Shown: positions 33,857 to 43,289 of the stretch, one piece after another
How positions within the stretch are numbered: position 1 is the first letter of the stretch
Layout: the number at the start of each line of letters is the position of its first letter
DNA from: Priapulus caudatus
Lineage: Eukaryota > Priapulida > Priapulimorpha > Priapulimorphida > Priapulidae
Length of the DNA stretch: 58,209 nucleotides
Assembly (NCBI RefSeq): GCF_000485595.1
Contig: NW_014577396.1
Location: forward strand, 194,445-252,653
Direction of reading: 5' to 3'
Notes under the pieces: generated by a model
The model's database searches: none
Told to the model about the DNA's origin: nothing
Seen by the model: only the letters and a program-made list of their open reading frames with translations
Translations under genes and position numbers: made by a program

Positions 33857-34462
33857 CCGATGAGTCACCAGCTCTGGGCCACGTCTTCGAGCTCGCCATC
33901 GAATCCATGCTGCAGTCCATGCCTCCGCCGCCGACCTCCGACCTCGCGACCTCTGACCCCGCGACGATCGCGTCCGTCGCCGCCAGTTCGTCGTAATACG
34001 CCGCGTCTGTCGCCGCGGTAACAAGGAAGCGTCCGACGCGCGGCGTCCCGTCGGGCGGCGGCGTCGCCGGCGTCGAGTGATGCGGCGGCGGCGGATGCTG
34101 CGCGTGCGGCGTCGGCGGGTACTGCATCGCCGCGGCGACAGGCGGCGACGACGCGATGACGAGGAGAGACGGGGAGCCGGGCGCGCCGGCCGTCGTCATG
34201 CGGCCCGGCGACACGACCATCAGGATCGGCTGCTGCTGCTGCTGCTGGTCTGCGGCCGGATGCTGCGCAGCGGGATGCTGGAAGCAGGTCGTCGAGAGCA
34301 CGCTGCCGTCGTCGTGGCGACCGAGCGCGTCGCACGTGAGCGGCGCGGTGTCGGCGGCGTTGTCGTGGTTACCAGCGGACGCCATCAACGTCGTCGTGCT
34401 CGTCTCCACGGTGAGCGTCGCCGGCAGCAGAGCATCCTCGTGCTCCGCGTGCGCGGCGCCAG
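33857..34462 (-). CDS. WNK: WNK kinase gene, exon with RFLV motif
   Basis: 606 bases from acceptor CTCTCACCAG to donor ATCGG|GTGAGC. It enters with two bases that complete an Ala codon from the exon at 34793-35345. It is Ala/Thr/His/Pro-rich with a Gln run, then PPPDGTPRVGRFLVTAATDA near codon 140. VGRFLVT closely resembles the first of the paired RFxV motifs in vertebrate WNK1 tails (VGRFQVT-like), a known docking site for SPAK/OSR1. The remainder is acidic and Ser/Met-rich. Exit phase 1 matches the exon at 28978-29177. Confidence 0.85.
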
Positions 34463-34792
34463 CTGGTGAGAGAAGAAACGTCAAAGTTAGGACGTAATAA
34501 AGTGCAAAGTAGGGCATCGATTTTATCTTATTATTTATTAGATTATTTATCTTAAACTTATTGCTTTATATTAAACTTATATTATGTACAATTACAACTG
34601 TACAGTTAGAATGGATGCATATATATATATATATATTATACAATTAAACAGTGCACATATACAATATTATACAATTCAAAATGGGCTCACATACTAATAC
34701 TACCATTAGGTCAGATGCATATACTACAACAAACATGCAGGTGCATATAGAATATACAATCATCAATATACACACATATATATATATCTTAC
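34463..34792. other. WNK intron, AT-rich
   Basis: It holds TA runs (34618-34640 and 34770-34788). The splice sites at both ends are canonical. Confidence 0.7.
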
Positions 34793-35345
34793 CTGCGTGC
34801 GCGCTCTGCGTCTCTCCCGGCACGGCCGGGGCCGCCGCCATGATGGGTCGCTCCGCCAGCGCCCCCGTGCTCTCCAGTGGCGCCCCCTCTCCCGCCGCGG
34901 CCGTCGTCGTCGTCGGTTCCCCCGTCGTCGTGGCAACCGTCACCGCGGCCGCCGCGTCGTCCGCCTGCAGCAGCGCGGCGCCGAGCTGGTTGTCGCTCGT
35001 GCTGCGCTCCATCCCTCCCGCGGCGCCCCCTACCCCGCTGACGACGGCGAGGGTGGCGCCCCCTCCGTCCTTCTCCTTGGCGGGCTTCTCCTGCTGCACC
35101 ATGAGCTGCTTCAGCTGCTGGTCGAGCACGGCTAGCGACGCCTGCTGGCCGACGGGCTGCGTGCGACGCCGCTCCCCATCCTTCGGCTGCGGCTGCTGCT
35201 GCTGCTGCGGCGGCGTGGCTTGTGTCGCCCCCGCGACCCCTGACCCCGCCGCCGACACGGTCGACAGCAGGCCTGGCTGCGAGGAGTTCCCCCCGCCGCC
35301 GCCAGAGGGCGTCGGCGCGGCCATCGCGACGGAGGCGACGTCCGC
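34793..35345 (-). CDS. WNK: WNK kinase gene, Ala/Gln/Gly-rich exon
   Basis: 553 bases between acceptor GTCGTCGCGCAG and donor CACGCAG|GTAAGA. The frame enters in phase 0 and exits in phase 1. Features in order: a Gly/Ser-rich start, PPQQQQQPQPKD, then the amphipathic helix LAVLDQQLKQLMVQQEKP, then Ala/Thr-rich disordered sequence. The helix is placed like the short 'LEEKLRSLF'-type segment in vertebrate WNK1, although the match is weak. Neighbouring phases fit on both sides. Confidence 0.75.
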
Positions 35346-36345
35346 CTGCGCGACGACGAAAAATACGCGATCAGTTTGTTGATTGTGGTTGCTAGGGGGA
35401 TTACGATCGGTAATTAGTCGGGAAATTAATGACGAAGGATTAATTGGACCCTCGCTCACCTCGTGTGAATTGGGTATTGGTCACCCGAAGTTATATTTTA
35501 CTTTCGAGTTCGTGTTATAAGTTACGAGTGTTCGAAGTTATAATGACATAACGTTACACAGCAATAATAATAAATAGTAACCATTTAAAGAAATAATAGC
35601 TCCATTGATTATGCAATGTTGACGAATGCTTGAGTAACTGGCACCTTGTGTAGTTAATAAGTACATTACCTTATAGCCAAACGTGTATTAGTTTGTCCAA
35701 TATCACTGCGGGTTACTAAGAAATGTCTAATTGAAATCCGCAGTCCAAAAATCTGTTGTTTACAGTTTCAAACCGCTGCCGGCGAAGCGGGTGTGATACA
35801 GAATTATAGTGCACCGGACATTTTCGCACGCATGCTCGGCCGTACGCAATGCTATCATCACTGATTTCGTAAACACGGACGCTCGTGATAAGGAACTTTT
35901 TGTCAGGGCTGTCCACGTGCGTCCGTGATTAGTACGTGTGTTTTACTCTATTTCCATGTTTAGTCCGTGGCCGTGGTTACACCGCTGACACCTCCGTTTC
36001 ATCTGGCGTCCAAAGCATATGGGCCGCACACAGATACGTTGATACATATCAACAACCGATTTCAAGTCTTGTTTGTAATGTCACCAGCAGTGATATTGGA
36101 CAAACTAATACGCGTTTGGCTATAAGGTAATGTACTTATTAACTACACAGGGTGCCAGTTACTCTAGCATTCGTCAACATTGCATAATCAATGGACCTAT
36201 TATTCCTTTAATTATTTAAAATTATTAACAGTTACGCAGGTCTGTTTCTAATACTCCATCTAAACCATCGCGCGACAATGGGAGCATTTTCTCCCGGGAG
36301 CGAGCACGTGTTATATATCGGCCCGACGCAGATAGGTGGCAGCAC
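35346..36345. other. WNK intron occupied mainly by a TTAA MITE
   Basis: About 620 of the 1,000 bases are the family A MITE. The rest shows no exon. Confidence 0.7.
35589..36207. mobile_element. TTAA-type MITE family A, copy 2 (619 bp)
   Basis: The terminal inverted repeats match those of the copy at 6571 (for example TAAGTACATTACCTTATAGC). TTAA is at 35585-35588 and 36208-36211. The interior is shorter than in copy 1 but shares GTGTGATACAGA and ATTTTCGCACGCATGC, so copy 2 is an internally deleted relative. It lies wholly within a WNK intron. Confidence 0.85.
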
Positions 36346-36408
36346 CTGTGTCGTCGGGACATGGCCGCCGGTCGCCATCACCCACTGCAGAAACAGGTTG
36401 TTCATCCA

Positions 36409-36441
<33 letters not shown>

Positions 36442-36522
36442 CGCCATGTGCGCGTGCGGAAGCTGCAGGTACTGGTACCACTGGTGCTGAAGCCACTGAG
36501 AGTCCGACGGAACATACGCCAT
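36346..36522 (-). CDS. WNK: WNK kinase gene, Gln-rich exon of 59 codons
   Basis: From acceptor TGCCCGTAG to donor ACACAG|GTGCTG, phase 0 at both ends. It encodes MAYVPSDSQWLQHQWYQYLQ, then a run of 11 Gln and WMNNLFLQWVMATGGHVPTT. It is aromatic-rich around the poly-Gln, like the preceding exon (36851-37678), and the two probably form one prion-like low-complexity region. The donor is weak; the choice rests on phase agreement with 35345. Confidence 0.7.
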
Positions 36523-36539
36523 CTACGGGCAGAAATCGT

Positions 36540-36850
36540 AAACTACGTGTTAGAGCCCATCCCTCTACTACACACCTGAACCCATCCCTCTACTACGCAC
36601 CTGAACCCATCCCTCTACTACGCACCTGAGCCCATCCCTCTACTACGCACCTGAACCCATCCCTCTACTACACACCTGAACCCATCCCTCTACTACGCAC
36701 CTGAACCCATCCCTCTACTACACACCTGAACCCATCCCTCTACAACGCACCTGAGTCCAACCCTCTACTACGCACCCGAGTCCATCCCTCTACTACACAC
36801 CTGAACCCATCCCTCTACTACACACCTGAACCCACCCCTCTACTACACAC
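36540..36850 (-). repeat. Intronic 26-bp minisatellite made of splice-donor-like units
   Basis: About twelve units of 26 bases (minus strand CAGGTGCGTAGTAGAGGGAT, then GGGTT) fill nearly all of the 328-base intron between the exons at 36851 and 36522. The first unit in transcript order overlaps the real exon end (GGACAG|GTGTGTAGTAGAGG). Every unit therefore carries a copy of a consensus-like CAG|GTGYGT donor. The array ends just before the branch and acceptor region of the next exon. Confidence 0.9.
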
Positions 36851-36972
36851 CTGTCCATGCTGCTGGTAGCCCGGCATCATGTACTGCGGAGGCTGTGGCT
36901 GCTGCAGCTGCCCCCACATCTGCGCCCACATCGCTGGCGACATCTGCTGGACTTGAGCCATGCCATGCTGCT

Positions 36973-37003
<31 letters not shown>

Positions 37004-37678
37004 TTGTTGTTGTTGCTGCTGCTGTTGTTGTTGTTGCTGCTGCTGTTGCTGCTGCTGTTGTTGCTGCTGTTGCTGTTGTTGCTGCTGCTGCGGAGTTTGA
37101 AGACCAATGGGGTACATGCTCTCCTGTGGGGGTCCCGCCGCTGGCTGTGACATTGGCACCGAGATGCCGCTGCCGCTCTGGTGCGGCTGAGACATGGGCA
37201 GGGACTGAGACATCTGCGGTTGAGACATGGGCATAGGGGTCTGAGACATCTGCGGCTGAGACGCGGGCATCACGGGCAGAGACGCGGGCGGCGCGGACTG
37301 AGACATCTGCTGCGGCGGCTGAGACGCGGCGGGCACCGGGGGCTGAGACGCGGGAGGCGCGGACTGAGACATCTGAGGCGGCGGCTGAGACGCGGGCGGC
37401 ACCGCGGGCTGAGACGCGGCGTGCGGCGCAGCCGCCTGGACGACTGTCAGGGGCAGACTCGGCAGCACCGCCACCGGGCCGTCGACCCCGGGCGGAGTCT
37501 GTACCTGAGCGGCGCCCCCTGGCGGCTGCGTGAGGTCGCCGACGGAGCCGAGCTGTCCGAGCTTGCGCTGGAGGTCGGCGGCGGCGATGGCGGCGTCACG
37601 GCCGGGGAGCGCGCGCGTCGGCGAGCCGAGGTTGGTGGGTGTCGAGGCGCCGGACACGCTGTCACCACGCTGCGTCTG
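36851..37678 (-). CDS. WNK: WNK kinase gene, Pro/Ser/Gln-rich exon of 276 codons
   Basis: From acceptor CTTCTCCTCGCCAG to donor GGACAG|GTGTGT, phase 0 at both ends. Features in order: a Ser/Thr/Asp start with AADLQRKLGQLGSVGDL (a short helix), many repeats of the type SQPPPQMSQSAPPASQ, a run of about 50 Gln, then MWAQMWGQLQQPQPPQYMMP. The Gln tract is encoded by mixed CAG and CAA codons, which stabilises its length. Such sequence is expected in the long disordered WNK tail and may drive condensate formation, but that is inference. Confidence 0.8.
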
Positions 37679-40053
37679 CTGGCGAGGAGAAGACGAGCAG
37701 ACGCCGTCACGAGAGAGCATTCATGGTTCATACAGGACTGAAATTTTTTCCAAGGACATTTTATTGGAAATTCAAGGACATTTTATCAGACATTTTATAG
37801 GAATTCATACACAGAACAAAACATACCTGGATTAATTTAATAACCCCATCCTTAATTACTGCATGTCACCTCGAAAACTTACCTGGATCACATTAATAAA
37901 CCCTTCTAAACACTGTCACTTCTACAACATACCTTGATTTACTGACTGATTTTACTGACTTACTGTAATTTGTGATCATCATTTAACTGTCTATCGTGTC
38001 TATAGCTTTTTAAGCTCATTTAATGCAATTTTTATTGAGGTTTGCAAATTATTGATGGTACAAAATTTCTTTTTATTACAGGCAAAGATTCTTTCTAAAA
38101 ATTCAAAGACATTTTCATGAAATTCAAGGACATTTTCATTAAATTCAAGCACTTTTCAAGCACAAAATCAACATTTACTAAATTCAAGTTCTTTTCTCAA
38201 GGACTCCCCTCAAATTCAAGAACTTTTCAAGGACTGTGCGAACCATGGCATTACAGCACTGTTCTTGTTGTTGTTGTTGTTGGTGGTGAATCGATCGATT
38301 CATTATCAAGCATAGTGGTAAATATTTATTGCTCGAAGCAATATACGCTATTTTTGTCATTCCCGTTTCGACCACTTTGATACTTCGTTTATATCGTAAA
38401 TCGTATATGCTTAAAACATTTAGATAATGTTATATATATGACACATGCACAGTGGTTACTGCATCGCACTAAGTGCTCACTTATTCCTATTTTGATTTAG
38501 ACGTATCGGGTAGGATATGTTCATTTTTTACTCGCGCGTTTGTAGTTCTCAGAACGAGGTAGTATATGTATTGCTTTTACTCAACGGGAAGAAAACACGC
38601 ACGTAATGGGAGCATGCCGGTATGGGTGCCCCTGGTACATAATTGAATATGAATAATGCAGCACTCAGTTGCAATTCACACGTAAAGTAATTAATGAAGC
38701 TGCATGTATATCATCTTACAAACGTTTTAAAGCTTCACAAAAATAGGTTAACATTTTGGTTGATAAAATTCTCAGTGTTAGAGCATGTGTAAAAACGATG
38801 AATAACAATGTTTAAGTACAACTTGGTAGATAATAAAACAAACAACAAACGTACAAACAACAAACTCTGTCACCCTGATCTTTGTCAGACATTCACTATG
38901 TTTACGTTTGTCAATTTATCTCCGGGTGGCCTAGCATGCCTACCGCTATTGGTTCCAGAAGGCACGTGACTTTGGTTCAAAGAGCTAGATCTAACTCCTT
39001 GGTGCTCACGACCTCCAGTGGCTGCACCTAGTGGCCGCTAAGCATTATGCAATAATCATAATTGAAATCAGTGTCGTGGCATCGGTTTGTCTTTGACCTA
39101 AGTGATTTTTAAGGGCCAATCGAATTCTTGCGAGACAACGAAACGCGTGTTTTCCAACGCATTTCAAAACACACGGAATTATTCAATGTCAAATAAACAT
39201 ATTCAAGGCATCACGTTACATCAAGAAAGTCAAGTCAAGGAAGTCAAGGCGTCAAGGAATCATGAATCTAAAATGTTTTAGCTATTGTGATTGAAGTCTT
39301 GTTTCTGACATGTTGACATATACCCTGTATACCCTATTAATATATTACACTAACAGACAAAATTGATAGACGATACTAAACTTAACTCATTTTTATGCGA
39401 TACTAAACATGTCCAATTAATATATGATACTTAAGCTGTCAAACAAGCACAGCTTGCGTTTTTTTACAACATAAGGCGAAATTGTTCCTGTTTTTAAATT
39501 TTGGGGGGTTTATAGTTTGGCTGTCCTATGAAGCTCCTGAGATTCCATGTGCCGGAAGCGACGTTGCAAAACATCGACTGTACGCTCAATAAAAAATCTA
39601 TACTGTGAGAAGGCGCACCGCTATGATGTTGGTCTGTGGCAGTGTTTGGGCGCTATATCATCAGCCACGTTTTTTCACAGAATGACTGCTGACTCCTGAT
39701 AACCGACAGTTCTTCCTAAATGATCTTGTTTTAAAGTGGCATGCAACGGCGGATCGGGTTATTTAACATGTTTGTATAAGCGCATGCACAATATTATGGT
39801 GTGGGCACTGTTTCTGAATCCATCCGCAGATAAATACATGATACTGGGCATAGCTGATCGATCCCGGTAGCATATCTTCCCAAGTAATTTATCCGTCTAC
39901 TGATGATTGGTAGATGCTGATTCATAGAAAATGTGCATCGCGTACACGCACGCACTCACACATCTGTTATCTTTAACCTATCCTTGTCTTCATGTTTCCT
40001 CTTTTCACCTTTTTAATCGTTATCTCTTTGTCTTTGGTGATCGTGTGTTCTAG
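37679..40053. other. WNK intron shared with the GABA-B-like intron, no exon recognised
   Basis: Degenerate repeats of AATTCAAGGACATTTTCAT occur at 37740-38240. The rest is AT-rich unique sequence with no ORF of interest. Confidence 0.5.
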
Positions 40054-40155
40054 TCCGTGAACCACTTCACGGCGCAGGCTACCGAGAATGGCATCCGTAT
40101 CATCAGCAGTGAGATCGTGGGGCGTGAGCCGCGCGTACATGTCGACAATCTAAAG
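40054..40155 (+). CDS. GABA-B receptor-like, a later ligand-binding-domain exon
   Basis: 34 codons between acceptor CGTGTGTTCTAG and donor CTAAAG|GTTGGT, phase 0 at both ends. It encodes SVNHFTAQATENGIRIISSE and then IVGREPRVHVDNLK. This fits the helix-strand of the Venus-flytrap domain that follows the 'W..IATI.Q' strand in GABA-B receptors. The exon for the preceding segment was not found between 32590 and this exon, and no following exon was found to the right. The exon lies 205 bases from a WNK exon on the opposite strand. Confidence 0.7.
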
Positions 40156-40360
40156 GTTGGTGTGAGCGCAGATCTATATGCTAAAACATGTGTTATCTAT
40201 ATATAATATACATATATATATACGTGTGTGTGTGACCCTCAGCCTTCCCACATATAAACTGAAGACCTCCCTCATCCTCCCTACATATAAACTGAAGACC
40301 TCCCTCATCCTCCCTACATATAAACTGAAGACATCCCTCAGCCTCCCTCATCCTCCGTAC
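40156..40360. repeat. 33-bp minisatellite between opposite-strand exons
   Basis: Three near-perfect units of 33 bases (ACATATAAACTGAAGACCTC, then CCTCATCCTCCCT) lie at about 40249-40348, between the GABA-B-like exon and the WNK exon at 40361. Confidence 0.85.
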
Positions 40361-40565
40361 CTGCAGGCGCATCAGCTGCGGGCTCTTCGGCTTCTCCGGC
40401 GGCGTCTTCTGCACCGCTGACGCCGCGTCGGACGGTGGCGACTCCTGCTGGGCGGCGAAGGCGGCGGGGAACACGGTGTCAGTGCGCGTGAGGTTTGGAG
40501 TCGTCTGCTTCGACGCGTCGCTGGCGCAACCCGCCCCCAGTTCCGGAACCTTGCTGACGACGAAC
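40361..40565 (-). CDS. WNK: WNK kinase gene, exon completing the RFVV motif
   Basis: 205 bases from acceptor CATCGCTGCAG to donor CTGCAG|GTACGG. One base completes the Arg codon begun in the exon at 41038-41123, giving PGS-RFVVSKVPELGAG across the junction. Vertebrate WNK1 has a closely similar RFIVSPVPE segment shortly after its PF2 domain, so both sequence and position agree. The rest is Thr/Ser/Pro/Lys-rich (KTPPEKPKSPQLMRLQ at the end). It exits in phase 0, matching the exon at 37678. Confidence 0.85.
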
Positions 40566-41037
40566 CTGCAGCGATGGCGGCAAGGACGCCGATGATGACG
40601 ATACCTACGTGTCGTGAGCGAGTAAGGGGGTGGGAGCGATTAAAGATGCTACGGTCTACCCTATATGGAGCTGGTTATATATATATATATATATATGCGA
40701 ACCCAGAGAGGTGGCCTTTATGAGCAGGTGGCCTTTCTATAGAGATGGTTTCACACCAAATCCAACTGTCACTCATGGGGAATGTCAAAAGTGACCTTTC
40801 TGAGCAGGTGGCTATTCTAAAGAGTTGGTTTTACTGCGTAACTGCCATTCGAGGGAAATGCCAAATGGCCTTTCTGAGCAGGTGGCTGTTCTATAGAGGT
40901 TGACGGCATTCACTTCTGACACCCACGTGGACTACCGAGCACCAACAGGGGGCGCCGGCGTGGGGCCGCGCGACGCCGTCGTCGCCACGGCGACCACCCG
41001 TCGGTCCGCGACCGCATGACCTTGACCTACAACCCAC
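40566..41037. other. WNK intron with short repeats
   Basis: A (TA)n run (40676-40696) and three imperfect repeats around TTTCTGAGCAGGTGGC (40710-40890) are present. No exon was recognised. Confidence 0.6.
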
Positions 41038-41123
41038 CTGCTTCCCGGAGACTTGGGATTCGGTGTGCAATGGGCCGACAGCCGATTCGGGGAACTTTCC
41101 CTCAGTAGCTCCTTCTTTCCCTC
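41038..41123 (-). CDS. WNK: WNK kinase gene, short linker exon after the PF2 domain
   Basis: 86 bases from acceptor CGTTTTCTTGCAG to donor GAAGCAG|GTGGGT, entering phase 0 and exiting phase 2. It encodes EGKKELLRESSPNRLSAHCT and then PNPKSPGS, plus two bases of the Arg codon that starts the RFVV motif. It is basic and Ser-rich, as expected for the linker between the PF2-like domain and the first RFxV site. Phase agrees with both neighbours. Confidence 0.75.
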
Positions 41124-41395
41124 CTGCAAGAAAACGGCGAAGAAACTCGAATAACTCGATTAAACTCGATAACCGAAAGACACGCGATACGGTGGAGGAG
41201 TATACGAGTATGCCGATTCGCACAACGACGCTACTCGAGTCATCGCCGCCATCTTGAAACAAGCGAACGACGCATGCCGACCTCGTCGCCGTAACAACAC
41301 GCTCAACCTCATTGTCACAACCGCAACATCGCCAATCGCTTTTCCAATCGTCGTCGCCGCCATCTTAAAACAAGCGAACGGCGGGGCGCGCTCAC
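41124..41395. other. Short WNK intron
   Basis: Two nearly identical CGCCGCCATCTT-AAACAAGCGAACG segments (about 41246 and 41358) form a direct repeat. No exon was recognised. Confidence 0.6.
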
Positions 41396-41527
41396 CTTGT
41401 CGCCGTGCGGCGTCTCGTAGACCATGTCCTCGGGCACGGGCCTCTTCTCCTCGAACGCGTGGATCACCTCGGATATCTGCTCGATGAAGATCGCCTTGTG
41501 TTCCTCCTGCAGCAGCATCTCCTGGAT
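41396..41527 (-). CDS. WNK: WNK kinase gene, second half of PF2-like domain
   Basis: 44 codons between acceptor TGCATCTCAG and donor GACAAG|GTGAGC, phase 0 at both ends. It encodes IQEMLLQEEHKAIFIEQISE, then VIHAFEEKRPVPEDMVYE. Joined to the preceding exon (42448) it gives the helical half of a PF2-like domain, as in WNK1 'EEIA..MV..DFIL..ER..F..Q..EII', with the same spacing and no gap. PF2/CCT-like domains bind RFxV motifs and help regulate WNK activity. This exon and the one at 42448 are the most conserved in the window. Confidence 0.9.
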
Positions 41528-42447
41528 CTGAGATGCAGAGACGAAAGATGCGCGAGGAAGAGAGGAGAGAGATTAGTATTAGAGATCATGCATCCCCTGA
41601 TCGCACACGAGGCATCCCTGAAGGAGCTAGGCCACAATAAAAAAAAATCTTTGTTTGCCCACAAAGTTTGGGTAGGTAGGTAGGTATTTTTTTTTTTTTT
41701 GAGGGGGGTCTTTTTACAAATTCAGCATGGTGTCTACATGCTCGGGTGTGCTTGTGTGGAGATACCTTTTATGTTGAATGTTTGTTTTGCTTGGTACATA
41801 TAATGTATTGCCTACAGATTTATATAATGTACAGTGATACAATTTGTAAAAAAAAAAAGAATGGGAAGCGATCAAGAAAAATTTTTGAGCCGGTCCCATT
41901 TTGGCGGGTCGGTCGAGTGAGGGCAAACAAACAATATTTTTATTATGGCCCTATTAGAAGCCCCTAATCGCATGCTGGGCATCCCCTCAGCAAGTAGTAC
42001 GAAAACAAACACCATAGCAGGGTGCAAAATTAAATCCAGTCCGGAGTCAAATACTCCCTGATTTACTGTCGGACAACCTGATTTGACATATGCAGGAATC
42101 CGTGACTCCCTGAAAATTCTGCTATACTAACTAGTTCGTTCCAAAGCACGACCTCGCGGGATTACAGTATTTTTCCTGCAAATATTCAAAGAAAATTTGG
42201 CTGACGTGCATCGCATAAATCTTCAAAATAAGCACCTGCGTTATTGTTGTTACGCTTTAGTTTCGAGCTTACTTAACTTTCTTAACTTTCGAACAGACTG
42301 CGGACTCCCTCATTTTGCTGCGGACTCCAGTCCATTGGACTCCCTCGTTCAAAAGTTAATTTCAACCCCTGCCATTGCACCGGGTACGACTGATTCGCGG
42401 AAAAGCAACGAGAGAAAGGCGACGTAGACGGGCGCCGACGCGACTCA
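41528..42447. other. WNK intron with a hairpin-like segment
   Basis: The segment around 41630-41700 (AGGCCACAATAAAAAAAATC, 'GTTTGCCC') recurs inverted near 41920-41955 (GGGCAAACAAACAATATTTT, 'TATTATGGCCC'). This suggests a foldback insertion of about 320 bp. No exon was recognised. Confidence 0.5.
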
Positions 42448-42691
42448 CCAGATTCACGGCGATCAGCAGGCGGTTGTCCTCGACGAGGTTGAAGATGAAG
42501 GTGACCGTCTGCTGCTTGGTCGTCTCGAGCACGCACTCGGCCATGCCCTCGCGCGCGTCGATCGTCTTCACGCGCAGACGCGGCACGCGCGGCTCGGCGA
42601 CGCGGCGGCGCCGCTTGTCGCTCGAACGCTTCTTCACGCGCTCGCCCGCGCGCTCGCCTGATTCGCTGTTCACCGACGCGTCGCTCACGTG
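42448..42691 (-). CDS. WNK: WNK kinase gene, first half of PF2-like domain
   Basis: 244 bases from acceptor CCCCTCGGCAG to donor AATCTG|GTGAGT (minus strand). It encodes HVSDASVNSESGERAGERVK, a basic linker (KRSSDKRRRR), then PRLRVKTIDAREGMAECVLE and TTKQQTVTFIFNLVEDN. This matches the conserved WNK segment with 'LRI..V......VECQLET....VTFKFDLDGDNP', the strand part of PF2. It enters with one base that completes a Gly codon left by the exon at 48455-48771, and not with the echoed copy at 43.3 kb. Exit phase 0 matches 41527. Confidence 0.9.
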
Positions 42692-42774
42692 CCTGCCGAG
42701 GGGTCAAAGGTCAAGGGTTACGTGCTGAGGTCGTAGAGGCACCGAGGTCATGCACGCCTCCCCCGCCGTTTCTC

Positions 42775-43280
42775 TCTCACTCTCTCTCTTTCTCCCCCCT
42801 CTCCCTCACCCCTCTCTCTCTCTCTCTCTCTCCTCTCTCATGCTCTCTCACTCTCGTCTCCTCTCTCTCTCTCCTTCGTGCCTCTCTCCCTCTCTCTCTC
42901 GGTCAGAGAGTGTGGCACAGCCACGCCCTCTCTCTTTCTCTCATCCGTCTCTCTCTCTTCTCTCTCTCGCCCTCTCTCTTTCTCCCCCCTGCTCCTCACC
43001 CTGTCTCTGCTCTCTCGTCTCCTCCCTCCCCCTGCTTGACTCCGGCCTCCTCTCTCTATCTCTCCTCTCTTTCCTCGTCTCTCTCTCTCCTTTCCCTCCC
43101 TCTTCCTCCTCTCGGTCTCTCGTCTCTCTCTCCTCTCCTCCCCTCTCCTCTCTCCTCTCTCTCTCTCTGCCCGCCTTCCCCCCCTCTCTCTCCGTCCCTC
43201 CCCTCCCTCTCTCTCTCCTTCCTCCGCCCGTCTCGTCTCTAACTCCCTCCCTCGTGCTCACACTCCACGCCCTCTCTCGT
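42775..43280. repeat. CT-rich tract
   Basis: About 500 bases of CTCTCT with CCT and TTC interruptions. The long Ser/Leu ORF across it is an artefact. Confidence 0.85.
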
Positions 43281-43289
43281 CGCATCCTC

